The notes below the pieces were generated by a model. The model did no database searches. It worked only from the letters and a program-made list of their open reading frames with translations, and was not told the origin of the DNA. From CBDFKB01 sp965248715 (GTDB taxonomy: Bacteria > Pseudomonadota > Alphaproteobacteria > Rhizobiales > Rhizobiaceae), in assembly GCA_965248715.1 (NCBI GenBank), contig CBDFKB010000008.1, forward strand, positions 1,240,001 through 1,304,000: a DNA stretch of 64,000 nucleotides, written 5' to 3'. Positions 28,038-36,703 of this stretch are shown piece by piece. The translations under genes and the position numbers were made by a program. The first letter of the stretch is position 1. Each line of letters starts with the position of its first letter.

Positions 28038-29477
28038 TTAAGAGTGAATCACCCGGTCATAGGCATCAAGTACGCTCTCGTGCATCATTTCCGAAAGCGT
28101 GGGATGTGGAAATACCGCGTGTATAAGGTCTTCTTCGGTGGTCTCTAAATTCATCGCAACCACAAATCCTTGGATCAGTTCGGTGACTTCGGCACCAACC
28201 ATATGGGCGCCCAGCAATTGGCCGGTCTTGGCGTCGAAAACGGTCTTGACTAAACCGTCGGGTTCGCCGAGCGCGATCGCCTTGCCATTGCCGGCAAACG
28301 GAAAGCGCCCGACCCTAATTTCATGCCCGGCGGTTTTCGCCGCCGCTTCGGTGAGGCCAACGCTGGCAACTTGCGGATGGCAATAGGTGCAGCCTGGAAT
28401 TTTTGCCTTATCCATCCCGTGCGGATTAAGCCCGGCAATCGCCTCGACACAGATAACACCCTCATGCTCCGCCTTATGGGCCAGCATCGGTGGGCCGGCA
28501 ACATCGCCGATTGCATAAACGCCTGCCACATTGGTGCGGCCATGGCCGTCCGTGGCGATCACGCCGCGGTCGGTTTTGACGCCAAGCCCCTCAAGGCCGA
28601 GATTTTCGATATTGCCCTGCACGCCTACGGCTGAAATCAATATTTCCGCCGAAATTTGTTCGGTTTTTCCCTTGCCGGCGTCAACATGGGCCGTGATCCC
28701 GGTTTTGCTCTTATCTACCTTGGTGACCTTGGCGCCGGTCAAAATACGCATACCATGTTTTTCAAACTGTTTGCGGGCCAGGGCAGAGATTTCGGCGTCC
28801 TCGACCGGCATCACCTGACCAAGTAATTCAACCACAGTAACCTCAGCACCGAGCGAGCGGTAGAATGACGCAAATTCGATGCCGATCGCGCCTGACCCCA
28901 TGACCACCAGCGATTTGGGCATCTTGGCCGGCATCATCGCCTCGAAATAGGTCCAAATCTTATCGCCGTCCGGCTCGATGCCGGGCAAGGCTCGCGGTCG
29001 CGCACCGGTGGCGATGATAGTGTGTTTGGCTTGATAGGTGCCAGGCTCCAATACCCCCTTGGGCACCGGATGTTGCGGTTGATGGGGCGTGCCTGCCGGT
29101 TTGGCAACTTCAACCTTGCCACCCTTGGCGATAGTTGCCTCCCCCCAAATCACATCTACCTTGTTCTTTTTTAGCAGAAACCCGATGCCGCCATTGAGCC
29201 GGCCCGATACTTTGCGCGAGCGATTTGCGATCTCCACGATATCAAACCCGACATTACCGGCACGAAGACCATAAGCGCCGGCATCTTGCATGTAGGTGTA
29301 GATTTCCGCCGAACGCAGCAGCGCCTTGGTCGGAATACAGCCCCAGTTGAGGCAGATGCCGCCGAGATGCTCACGCTCGACGATTGCTGTTTTTAAGCCA
29401 AGCTGCGCGGCGCGGATCGCGGTAACATACCCGCCTGGCCCGGAACCGATGATGATGACGTCGTATTTTCCGGCCAC
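28038..29477 (-). CDS. lpdA: Dihydrolipoamide dehydrogenase (E3)
   Basis: E3 reoxidises dihydrolipoyl groups on E2 with FAD and NAD+. The 479 aa show the FAD motif IIGSGPGGYVTAIRAAQLG, the redox disulfide in GGICLNWGCIPTKALLRSAE, an NAD-binding region (LVVMGSGAIGIEFASFYRSLG) and the C-terminal His-Glu pair in AVFPHPTLSEMM. The start is GTG at 29475-29477, with AAGGAG 7 nt upstream. It is the last gene of the pdh group, 117 bp downstream of pdhC, so it is most likely the PDH-dedicated E3. Confidence 0.96.
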   Translation of the reverse strand: MAGKYDVIIIGSGPGGYVTAIRAAQLGLKTAIVEREHLGGICLNWGCIPTKALLRSAEIYTYMQDAGAYGLRAGNVGFDIVEIANRSRKVSGRLNGGIGFLLKKNKVDVIWGEATIAKGGKVEVAKPAGTPHQPQHPVPKGVLEPGTYQAKHTIIATGARPRALPGIEPDGDKIWTYFEAMMPAKMPKSLVVMGSGAIGIEFASFYRSLGAEVTVVELLGQVMPVEDAEISALARKQFEKHGMRILTGAKVTKVDKSKTGITAHVDAGKGKTEQISAEILISAVGVQGNIENLGLEGLGVKTDRGVIATDGHGRTNVAGVYAIGDVAGPPMLAHKAEHEGVICVEAIAGLNPHGMDKAKIPGCTYCHPQVASVGLTEAAAKTAGHEIRVGRFPFAGNGKAIALGEPDGLVKTVFDAKTGQLLGAHMVGAEVTELIQGFVVAMNLETTEEDLIHAVFPHPTLSEMMHESVLDAYDRVIHS

Positions 29478-29594
29478 CTGTGTTCTCCTTTACGCGCCAG
29501 CTCTCCACCGGCCGATACTGCCACTCAAGTGTTTCATCGCTCGTCAATCAACGAACCGCAATTTCTCAGATTGACCATCGCGCCACAAACGGGC

Positions 29595-30932
29595 CTAAAC
29601 CAGCATCCCCATCGGGTTTTCGATCATGGTTTTGAAAGCGCCGAGCAATTGAGCACCGAGCGCCCCATCGACGCAGCGGTGGTCGGTCGACATGGTGGCG
29701 CACATCACCGTCGCGACTTCGATCTCGCTGCCGCGCACTACGGCGCGTTTCTCGCCAGCGCCAACCGCCAAAATCGTCGCATGGGGCGGGTTTATAACCG
29801 CGGAAAAATCTCGAATGCCGAACATGCCGAGATTGGATACCGCACTCGATCCGCCCTGATATTCGTGCGGCAGAAGTTTGCGGTTTCGCGCCCTGCCCGC
29901 CAATTCCTTCATTTCGTTTGAAATCGCCGAAAGTGATTTGGTCTCGGCGGAACGTACGATCGGCGTGATCAACCCACCGGGAATCGATACCGCGACGCCG
30001 ACATCGGCATGGCGATGCTTGACCATATTGGCCTCGGTCCATGACACATTGGCATCAGGCACTGCTTCAAGAGATTTGGCCAATGCCTTGATAACAAAAT
30101 CATTAACGGAAATTTTAAATGCTGGTTTGTCATCAACCTGCGGTGCCGATGCATTGATTTCGGCACGCAACGCCAAAAGCTTGTCCAGTTCGCAATCAAT
30201 CGACAGATAAAAATGCGGGATCGATGATTTCGCTTCGATCAGGCGTTTCGCGATGGTCTTGCGCATATTGTCGTGCTTGACCAGTTCGTAGCTACCTTCC
30301 TCGAACAGGGCCAGCACCTGGTCGTCCGATGGCCCGGTTGCCGATGCTGGTGTTGCAGCCGGCTTGGCGACGGGCGCCGCGACGCCCTTTTCAATCGCTT
30401 GCGCCACATCGCGCTTGACGATCCGCCCGTGCGGACCACTGCCGGCGATCGCGCCGAGGTCAATGCCGGCGGTGCCGGCGATACGCCGCGCCAGCGGAGA
30501 TGCAAATCGACGGCTAGTTTTATCGCCGCTTGGCGCCGTACTAGTTGCAGGTGACGCTGCTTGCGGGATGGCAGCACTGTTTTGCGGTGTTGGCGCCAGC
30601 GCTGCCGCGACCGTATCGGTTTGGGTTAGCGGCGCAAATGCCGGGGGTGGCGCCGCACCGGCGCTGGCCGATGCTTCTTCCACGCTTTCACCATCCGCTG
30701 CCAGAACCGCGATCACCGCGTTGACCTTCACCGCTTCGGTTCCCTCGGGTACGATGATCTTGGCGACCGTGCCCTCATCGACCGCCTCGACTTCCATGGT
30801 CGCCTTGTCGGTCTCGATCTCGGCGACAACGTCACCGGCCACCACCGCGTCCCCTTCCTTGACCAGCCATTTTGCAAGATTGCCCTCTTCCATGGTTGGC
30901 GACAGGGCGGGCATGGTGATGGTAATCGGCAT
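29595..30932 (-). CDS. pdhC: Pyruvate dehydrogenase E2, dihydrolipoamide acetyltransferase
   Basis: E2 is the core of the PDH complex and transfers the acetyl group to CoA. The 445 aa contain one lipoyl domain (residues 1-80, lipoyl-Lys in ETDKATMEVEA), an Ala/Pro-rich linker, and a peripheral-subunit binding domain (about 140-175, SPLARRIAGTAGIDLGAIAGSGPHGRI). The catalytic domain ends with the HxxxDG motif in STDHRCVDGALG. The ATG overlaps the stop of the preceding small ORF by one base (TAATG). A single lipoyl domain here plus one on E1-beta is the alphaproteobacterial arrangement. Confidence 0.96.
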   Translation of the reverse strand: MPITITMPALSPTMEEGNLAKWLVKEGDAVVAGDVVAEIETDKATMEVEAVDEGTVAKIIVPEGTEAVKVNAVIAVLAADGESVEEASASAGAAPPPAFAPLTQTDTVAAALAPTPQNSAAIPQAASPATSTAPSGDKTSRRFASPLARRIAGTAGIDLGAIAGSGPHGRIVKRDVAQAIEKGVAAPVAKPAATPASATGPSDDQVLALFEEGSYELVKHDNMRKTIAKRLIEAKSSIPHFYLSIDCELDKLLALRAEINASAPQVDDKPAFKISVNDFVIKALAKSLEAVPDANVSWTEANMVKHRHADVGVAVSIPGGLITPIVRSAETKSLSAISNEMKELAGRARNRKLLPHEYQGGSSAVSNLGMFGIRDFSAVINPPHATILAVGAGEKRAVVRGSEIEVATVMCATMSTDHRCVDGALGAQLLGAFKTMIENPMGMLV

Positions 30933-31213
30933 TATAGCGTCTTTCTGGTCTTTGAGGGTGGGTTGGATGTTTCCGGTTTGGCCGGCGTGTCGTGCGGGAA
31001 AAGCTGGCCAAGCGGGAATAATATAGCGTCAAACGGCGGCGCGCTAACATGGTCGCCGCCGGTAAAAGTCGCGCGCAACAGCCATTCTTTTGCGGCAAGC
31101 GAAAATACTTCCAACAGCCCTGCACGCGGATCGAGCAACCACAAATGGCCAGCACCGGCTAACCCACACACTTGGATTTCATCACACCCTTTGATGTATC
31201 GTGTCACACCCAT
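30932..31213 (-). CDS. C-terminal fragment of a Uma2-family (DUF820) nuclease-fold protein
   Basis: This 93-aa frame lies between pdhB and pdhC. The central part (GAGHLWLLDPRAGLLEVFSL, then LLRATFTGGDHVSAPPFDAI, then LFPLGQLFP) closely resembles the last ~65 residues of Uma2-type proteins. That family has a restriction-endonuclease-like fold and is usually about 190 aa. The N-terminal half, with most of the active-site acidic residues, is missing, so it is likely a relic. It overlaps the upstream ORF by 10 bp, and its stop overlaps the pdhC start (TAATG), so it may still matter for translational coupling. The assignment is from remembered family pattern only. Confidence 0.5.
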   Translation of the reverse strand: MGVTRYIKGCDEIQVCGLAGAGHLWLLDPRAGLLEVFSLAAKEWLLRATFTGGDHVSAPPFDAILFPLGQLFPHDTPAKPETSNPPSKTRKTL

Positions 31214-31470
31214 TGACCATCCTGCTCCAGCAGCGTGCGGGTGATGTGGATTTTTCCATCATCGGCCGGTAGTAAATTGGCCAATTGGGTGATCCTTTTG
31301 CGTTCTGCGATCGCCCTTGTGACCGCTTCCTCGCCAGTCAATTCTTTTCGCGCCACCGCTTCCAATGCTTCGTGCGCCACTTCGAGCACCGCCTTGTTAG
31401 TGTCGATCACCACGGTTTTCGACAGCGGGTCATAACGCGCTGATTTAAGGTCGAGGCGATGTAGCATCAC
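31204..31470 (-). CDS. Small hypothetical protein within the pdh operon (88 aa)
   Basis: I do not recognise this protein with confidence. It is 88 aa, charged and predicted helical in the middle (EVAHEALEAVARKELTGEEA, then VTRAIAERKRI), ending in GKIHITRTLLEQDGQWV. The layout recalls DUF1488-type small proteins of Hyphomicrobiales, but this is weak. It begins 6 bp after the pdhB stop and overlaps the next small ORF. Either a real pdh-operon passenger or part of an inserted segment is possible. Confidence 0.5.
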   Translation of the reverse strand: MMLHRLDLKSARYDPLSKTVVIDTNKAVLEVAHEALEAVARKELTGEEAVTRAIAERKRITQLANLLPADDGKIHITRTLLEQDGQWV

Positions 31471-31476
31471 CCAGCC

Positions 31477-32877
31477 CTATGCCACATAACTTACTGCTCG
31501 AACCGCCGCTACCACTTCGGCGACCGAAGGCAGCGCCAGTTTTTCCAAATTCGCTGCGTAAGGCATTGGCACGTCCTTGCCGGCAATGGTGATAACTGGC
31601 GCATCGAGCCAGTCAAACGCCTGTTGGGTCACCTGGCTGGCGATATGTGCACCGATGGATGATTGCGGATAGCCTTCTTCCACGGTCACCAGCCGGTTGG
31701 TTTTTTTCACACTCTCGATCACGGTGCCAAGATCCATCGGGCGGATAGTGCGCAAATCGATCACTTCACACTCGATGCCGTTTGCGGCCAATTCCTCGGC
31801 CGCCTTGAGTGCATAAGTCATACCGATGCTGAAAGACACGATGGTTGCATCGCTACCACTGCGGTGAACTTTCGCGCGGCCGATCGGCACGGTGAAATCG
31901 TCCATCTTCGGCACGTCGAAGGTTTGGCCGTATAAAATTTCGTTTTCGAGGAAAATCACCGGGTTAGGATCGCGGATCGCCGATTTGAGCAGCCCTTTGG
32001 CATCGCCGGCTGAATAAGGTGTCACCACTTTCAACCCCGGCACCTGGCCATACCAGGCCGCGTAACATTGCGAGTGTTGGGCCCCTACCCTGGATGCTGC
32101 ACCATTGGGACCTCGAAATACGATCGGCGCGCCCATCTGGCCGCCCGACATGTATAAGGTTTTGGCGGCCGAATTGATGATCTGGTCGATTGCCTGCATG
32201 GCGAAATTGAACGTCATGAACTCAACCACCGGTCTTAACCCGGCAAATGCGGCGCCGACCCCAAGCCCGGCAAAACCGTGTTCGGTAATCGGTGTATCAA
32301 TCACCCTTTTGGCGCCAAATTCGTCCAACAGGCCTTGAGTAATCTTGTAGGCACCTTGATATTCCGCCACCTCCTCGCCCATCACAAACACGTCACCGTT
32401 GGCGCGCATTTCCTCGGCCATGGCATCGCGTAACGCATCGCGTACCGTGGTCGGCACCATTTCGGTGCCGGCGGGAATATCCGGGTCTTCGGCGATATCC
32501 GCAGCGACAGTTGCAGGTAACGACGACGCCACCGGTGCTTGGGTAACAGCGGCTGGCGCGGCATCACTGGTGGAAACCTCAAAAGGCGGGTCTGTTGCTT
32601 GACTGACAGCGGTTGCGATCGCGTCTTTCGCCTCGCCATCACCCAGCAACAGCGCGATCGGCGTATTGACTTTGACCCCTTCCGCGCCGGCATCGATCAA
32701 AATCTTGCCGATTTTTCCTTCGTCAACCGCCTCAACCTCCATGGTCGCCTTGTCGGTCTCGATCTCGGCGATCACGTCGCCGGCAACCACATCATCCCCC
32801 TCTTTGACCAACCATTGGGCAAGAGTACCTTCTTCCATGGTCGGAGAAAGTGCCGGCATCAGGATTTCTATCGGCAT
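31477..32877 (-). CDS. pdhB: Pyruvate dehydrogenase E1 beta subunit with N-terminal lipoyl domain
   Basis: E1-beta pairs with PdhA to decarboxylate pyruvate. The 466 aa start with a lipoyl domain (IEILMPALSPTMEEGTLAQW, lipoyl-Lys in ETDKATMEVEA), then an Ala/Pro/Thr-rich linker to about residue 135. The transketolase central and C-terminal domains follow (GEEVAEYQGAYKITQGLLDE, DTPITEHGFAGLGVGAAFAG, EEGYPQSSIGAHIASQV). I start at the ATG at 32877, the usual MPIEILMPALSPTM. A longer frame to 32970 overlaps pdhA and is not needed. It is 13 bp downstream of pdhA. Confidence 0.96.
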   Translation of the reverse strand: MPIEILMPALSPTMEEGTLAQWLVKEGDDVVAGDVIAEIETDKATMEVEAVDEGKIGKILIDAGAEGVKVNTPIALLLGDGEAKDAIATAVSQATDPPFEVSTSDAAPAAVTQAPVASSLPATVAADIAEDPDIPAGTEMVPTTVRDALRDAMAEEMRANGDVFVMGEEVAEYQGAYKITQGLLDEFGAKRVIDTPITEHGFAGLGVGAAFAGLRPVVEFMTFNFAMQAIDQIINSAAKTLYMSGGQMGAPIVFRGPNGAASRVGAQHSQCYAAWYGQVPGLKVVTPYSAGDAKGLLKSAIRDPNPVIFLENEILYGQTFDVPKMDDFTVPIGRAKVHRSGSDATIVSFSIGMTYALKAAEELAANGIECEVIDLRTIRPMDLGTVIESVKKTNRLVTVEEGYPQSSIGAHIASQVTQQAFDWLDAPVITIAGKDVPMPYAANLEKLALPSVAEVVAAVRAVSYVA

Positions 32878-32890
32878 CAGCACACGTCTC

Positions 32891-33943
32891 CTACAAAACC
32901 ACGTCGGTATATAATTCAGACTGATCCGGCACCGGATCGTTCTGGGCATATTCGGCCGCAGCCGTGACAATATCGCGGATTTCCTTGTCGATCGCCTTTA
33001 AACCGTCCTCGTCGACCAGTTCACTTTCGATCAGCCGATCTTTGACCTGTTCGATCGGATCATGCTCCGAACGCATTTTCTTGACTTCCTCTTTCGAGCG
33101 ATATTTGGCCGGATCGGACATTGAGTGACCGCGGTAGCGATAGGTCTGCATTTCCAGGATGTAAGGCCCGTTGCCGTCGCGGCACCATGCGGCCGCTTGG
33201 TCGGTCGCCGCCTTGACGGCGCGCACATCCATGCCGTCAACCTGCTTACCGGGGATCGAGAACGACACCCCGCGCTGGGAAAAGTCGGTTTGGGCAGAAG
33301 CGCGCGAAACCGATGTTCCCATGGCGTAGCGGTTATTTTCTATCACATAGATGACCGGCAACTTCCACAATTCAGCCATGTTGAAGCTTTCATAGACCTG
33401 ACCCTGGTTGGCGGCACCGTCACCGAAATAGGTGATGCTGACATTGCCATTGTCGCGATATGAATTGGCAAACGCGAGCCCGGTGCCAAGTGGCACCTGC
33501 GCGCCAACAATGCCGTGGCCACCGTAAAAGTGCTTTTCCTTGGAAAACATATGCATGGAACCGCCCTTGCCGCGCGAATATCCGCCGGAGCGTCCGGTCA
33601 ATTCGGCCATCACGCCGTTCGGGTCCATGCCGCAGGTCAGCATATGGCCATGGTCGCGGTAACTGGTGATGACCTGATCGCCTTGCCGGAGCGCCATCTG
33701 AACGCCGACCACCACCGCCTCTTGGCCGATATAAAGGTGGCAAAACCCACCGATGTGACCCATGCCGTAGAGTTGCCCAGCACGTTCTTCAAACCTGCGG
33801 ATCAATAACATTTGCCGGTAAGCGGAAATTTCGTCATCTTTGCTGAATTTAGGGATCGCGGAAGGTTCAGCTTTGGTGCCGATGCCTTTGGTGGATACCG
33901 CGCGCTTACTGCGGCTGGTAGTCGACTTGGCGGCCCTGGCCAT
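32891..33943 (-). CDS. pdhA: Pyruvate dehydrogenase E1 alpha subunit
   Basis: E1-alpha binds thiamine diphosphate and starts pyruvate oxidation. The 350 aa have a basic N-terminal extension, then MLLIRRFEERAGQLYGMG, the segment GKGGSMHMFSKEKHFYGGHG, the TPP motif GDGAANQGQVYESFNMA ending with ENNRYAMGTS, and the phosphorylation-loop-like YRYRGHSMSDPAKYR. The ATG has GGAG upstream. This is the first gene of the pdhA-pdhB-(2 ORFs)-pdhC-lpdA group. Confidence 0.97.
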   Translation of the reverse strand: MARAAKSTTSRSKRAVSTKGIGTKAEPSAIPKFSKDDEISAYRQMLLIRRFEERAGQLYGMGHIGGFCHLYIGQEAVVVGVQMALRQGDQVITSYRDHGHMLTCGMDPNGVMAELTGRSGGYSRGKGGSMHMFSKEKHFYGGHGIVGAQVPLGTGLAFANSYRDNGNVSITYFGDGAANQGQVYESFNMAELWKLPVIYVIENNRYAMGTSVSRASAQTDFSQRGVSFSIPGKQVDGMDVRAVKAATDQAAAWCRDGNGPYILEMQTYRYRGHSMSDPAKYRSKEEVKKMRSEHDPIEQVKDRLIESELVDEDGLKAIDKEIRDIVTAAAEYAQNDPVPDQSELYTDVVL

Positions 33944-34075
33944 GGATCACTCCATTAAATTAGTTTGGTTGCCGCAACATTAGCGGGCACGGATCGAAAA
34001 ACAACTGCCAATCCTGCATGACGGACATGTGCCATGGCAGTTTCGCCCTATAAAAGCGGTGGCGGTAGACCAAGA

Positions 34076-34387
34076 CTATTTGCGGAAAATGATGATTTCG
34101 TCGGGGTGGGCCAAATTGAGCGAGTGCCGCGCCAATTCGTCGATCATGTCGCGTTCCAAGGTGCCGTCTTTTAGTAGACCGACCCGGTGTTCGAGCGCCT
34201 GGCGATGTTGTCTTAGTCGCAACAGCCGAATTTCCAGATCAAACGCCTCCTCGCGCATGGCGATGCGTGATTGAATTCCGAAATTGCCATTATAGGCATG
34301 CCAACTGAAATAGCTGAGCACAGCAACTGCGCCCAACCGTACGCACCATACTTTCAATCGGCTGTTGCGGCGTTGATTGGTTGGCAT
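34076..34387 (-). CDS. ftsB: FtsB/DivIC-like septum formation initiator
   Basis: A 103-aa bitopic protein with a short basic cytoplasmic N-terminus (TNQRRNSRLKVW), one membrane segment (about 14-29) and a periplasmic coiled coil (REEAFDLEIRLLRLRQHRQA, then LEHRVGLL). It ends in the family-typical stretch ERDMIDELARHSLNLAHPDE. FtsB bridges FtsL and FtsQ in the divisome. Placement between eno and pdhA is the standard location in many proteobacteria, which supports the call despite low sequence conservation. Confidence 0.85.
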   Translation of the reverse strand: MPTNQRRNSRLKVWCVRLGAVAVLSYFSWHAYNGNFGIQSRIAMREEAFDLEIRLLRLRQHRQALEHRVGLLKDGTLERDMIDELARHSLNLAHPDEIIIFRK

Positions 34388-34469
34388 TGATTATCCCCGA
34401 ACCGGTACAGGGAAATTCGCCATTTAGGTTTAAGATATCCTTAAGCTTTGCGTCAAAGCCTTAGTGTGG

Positions 34470-34649
34470 TGGACATTTATGGTTGTAGTGCCAATGAGGC
34501 CAAATCCGCCGGGGACGCGGCCGATTTGGTGGCCCCTAGACTTGGTTGCGAAAGGCTTGAAGTGGGCCAACACTGCCGCGCCTCTTGCGCCTTGCCAGCG
34601 GTCAATTGTGCCACGCCGGCGCCATAACCATAATTGTCCACAGACCCTA
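34470..34649. repeat. R2 element, full copy with terminal inverted repeats
   Basis: The left end TGGACATTTATGGTTGT and the reverse complement of the right end, TGGACAATTATGGTTAT, match at 15 of 17 positions, giving an element of about 180 bp. Inside, GGCCAAATCCGCC / GGCCGATTTGGTGGCC form one hairpin. The blocks CTTGAAGTGGGCCAACACTG and CTTGCCAGCGGTCAATTGTG recur in other R2 copies. It lies between ftsB and eno and stops 3 bp from the eno stop codon. It contains no convincing gene. Confidence 0.8.
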
Positions 34650-34651
34650 CA

Positions 34652-35926
34652 TCAGGTGCGGATGATCGAACGCCCGCCATAGCGCGCAGCATCACCCAAT
34701 TCCTGTTCAATGCGCAAAAGCTGATTATACTTCGCCAATCGGTCGGAGCGGGCCAGGGATCCGGTCTTGATCTGCCCGCAATTGGTGGCGACCGCCAGAT
34801 CAGCAATCGTCGCATCTTCGGTTTCGCCCGAACGGTGCGACATGACGGCGGTGTAGGCAGCGCTATGGGCCATCGAAACCGCGTCCAGGGTTTCTGACAA
34901 GGTGCCGATTTGGTTGACTTTGACCAGGATCGAATTGGCAACGCCCATTTTTATGCCATCACGCAACCTGGCCGGATTGGTGACGAACAAATCGTCGCCC
35001 ACCAACTGACAACGCTCGCCAAGAGTATCGGTCAGCACTTTCCAACCGCCCCAATCGTCCTCGGCCATGCCGTCCTCGATCGACAGGATCGGATATTTGC
35101 CGGCCAATTCAGCCAGATATTCGGCCAAACCCTCACCAGCCAGCGAGCGCCCCTCACCTTCCAGCACGTATTCACCGTTCTGGAAGAATTCGGTCGAAGC
35201 GCAATCCAGCGCAATGTAGACCTCATCGGCCGGGCGATATCCGGCTTTTTCGATCGCCGCAACGATGAAATCCAACGCCTCAGGCGCGCTTTTTAAATCA
35301 GGTGCAAACCCGCCCTCGTCCCCCACATTGGTGTTCATCCCTTTGTCGGCGAGTTCCTTTTTCAAGGTATGGAAGATTTCCGCGCCCATGCGCAAGGCTT
35401 CGGCAAACGTGTCGGCGCCGACCGGCATGACCATAAATTCCTGGAAATCAATCGGATTGTCGGCGTGTTCGCCACCATTGATGATATTCATCATTGGCAC
35501 CGGCAGCAAATGGGCGTGGGTGCCGCCAACATAGCGATAAAGCGGCAAGCCGCATGATTCTGCTGCAGCTTTGGCAACAGCAAGCGACACGCCAAGAATG
35601 GCATTGGCACCAAGGCGCGACTTATTGCTGGTACCGTCAAGAGCGATCATTAATTGATCGAGTGCGCGCTGATCGCCAGCATCGATACCGGCGATTTCAT
35701 TGAAGATCGTGGTATTGACCGCCTCGACCGCTTGCATAACACCCTTGCCGAGATAGCGCTCACCGCCGTCGCGCAGTTCCACCGCCTCGTGGGCACCGGT
35801 TGACGCGCCAGACGGTACAGCCGCCCGGCCAAACGATCCGTCTTCCAAATGAACGTCGACCTCAACAGTGGGGTTGCCACGGCTGTCGAGTATTTCGCGG
35901 GCGACGATTTCGATAATCGCGGTCAT
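34652..35926 (-). CDS. eno: Enolase
   Basis: Enolase interconverts 2-phosphoglycerate and phosphoenolpyruvate. The 424-aa protein is of standard length, with IVAREILDSRGNPTVEVDV at the N-terminus, SGASTGAHEAVELRDG, VGDEGGFAPDL (catalytic Glu region), and LSIEDGMAEDDWGGW. The catalytic Lys region is LVKVNQIGTLSETLDAV, followed by SHRSGETEDATIADLAV. The ATG at 35926 is preferred over an extension to 36016. An R2 element abuts its 3' end. It is near kdsA and pyrG, as in other alphaproteobacteria. Confidence 0.97.
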   Translation of the reverse strand: MTAIIEIVAREILDSRGNPTVEVDVHLEDGSFGRAAVPSGASTGAHEAVELRDGGERYLGKGVMQAVEAVNTTIFNEIAGIDAGDQRALDQLMIALDGTSNKSRLGANAILGVSLAVAKAAAESCGLPLYRYVGGTHAHLLPVPMMNIINGGEHADNPIDFQEFMVMPVGADTFAEALRMGAEIFHTLKKELADKGMNTNVGDEGGFAPDLKSAPEALDFIVAAIEKAGYRPADEVYIALDCASTEFFQNGEYVLEGEGRSLAGEGLAEYLAELAGKYPILSIEDGMAEDDWGGWKVLTDTLGERCQLVGDDLFVTNPARLRDGIKMGVANSILVKVNQIGTLSETLDAVSMAHSAAYTAVMSHRSGETEDATIADLAVATNCGQIKTGSLARSDRLAKYNQLLRIEQELGDAARYGGRSIIRT

Positions 35927-36115
35927 GGCAATGGTCCTAAATTGCAAGGATATGGTGCGCCCCGCTTCTACACAAGCTTCGCCTTCGCGCAACCAACAAG
36001 GAGCCGATTGCCGCAAATTGCCGCAAAGATTCCTTGAAATTTTCTAATTTACGCCTTCGCGCCCCCGCATTCGCGGACCATTCGGTAGATTGCCGTCGAT
36101 AAAAGGGATTTAGCC

Positions 36116-36439
36116 ATGAAACAATGCTTGCCTACTATGTCACTATCCGTGATCTTTTTAGCCATCGGCACGATGGCTGCAAACGCCCAGTCGTTTAGTT
36201 GTGCTGATGCTGCGAATTCGGCTGAATTTGCCATTTGCAATAATGAGGACCTGTTGATCCTCGACGAGCGGTTGGCCGCACTCTATTTCAGCAAACGGCG
36301 CAGCATCATCGAAGGGCCGAGCAAGGAAGCGATATTCGAGACCCAACTAAACTGGATCCGTCAACGCAATGCATGCCGGCTCAATTGGGATTGCTTGAAG
36401 TCAAGCTACCGCGAGCGCATTGGCCAGTTGAGTAGCTGA
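36116..36439 (+). CDS. LprI-like (DUF1311) secreted protein
   Basis: A 107-aa protein with an N-terminal signal peptide (LSVIFLAIGTMAANA, cleavage after ANA) and a mature region of the LprI/DUF1311 type. That region has the Cys pattern SCADA, AICNN, NACR and DCL, and the typical helix LLILDERLAALYF. Mycobacterial LprI was described as a lysozyme inhibitor, but for most proteobacterial members function is unknown. It is monocistronic, opposite in strand to eno and kdsA, with AAAGGG upstream of the ATG. Confidence 0.8.
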   Translation: MKQCLPTMSLSVIFLAIGTMAANAQSFSCADAANSAEFAICNNEDLLILDERLAALYFSKRRSIIEGPSKEAIFETQLNWIRQRNACRLNWDCLKSSYRERIGQLSS

Positions 36440-36464
36440 TCCGCCACTGGCAATTTGGCGCTAG

Positions 36465-36500
36465 AGCACTTTTCGCGATTTGTGAATCGCAAATAGTGCT
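36465..36500. repeat. REP-like palindrome at the left side of the IS110 element
   Basis: Arms AGCACTTTTCGCGATT / AATCGCAAATAGTGCT are complementary apart from small internal mismatches, with a TGTG loop. A CTAG precedes it, as in R1 and R3 ends. It lies just outside the presumed left end of the insertion sequence. Confidence 0.7.
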
Positions 36501-36509
36501 TGTCTTATG

Positions 36510-36700
36510 ATTTTCCGTGTTGTTCGGGCATACTTGGTTCCGCCGCGGGGAGGCCCACCTCCCTTGCGGCGGCGAGGGATGGATCGTGAAAGTGCTGGCC
36601 GTTTTACGGGCCGAGCTAGAGTATGATCACCCTCGTCTTTTCCAATGGCCTGAATGGATACCAGGGCATGAAGGCCCGCATGACAAGCAAAGGCGCGGAA
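36510..36700 (+). ncRNA. Candidate bridge RNA region of the IS110 element
   Basis: IS110-subgroup elements express a structured bridge RNA from the non-coding left end that specifies target and donor DNA. Here the left end can fold into a strong stem CCGCCGC / GCGGCGG with inner GGGGAGG / CCTCCC (about 36540-36573). A stem-loop GGCCGT / ACGGGCC (about 36597-36613) follows, then further weak stems before the transposase start. The function is inferred from the family and the layout. The loops have not been matched to target sequence. Confidence 0.45.
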
Positions 36701-36703
36701 AAG

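Noticed and set aside
30364..31026. Plus-strand 220-aa open frame over pdhC
   Set aside because: Antisense shadow of the Ala/Pro-rich linker and lipoyl domain of pdhC.
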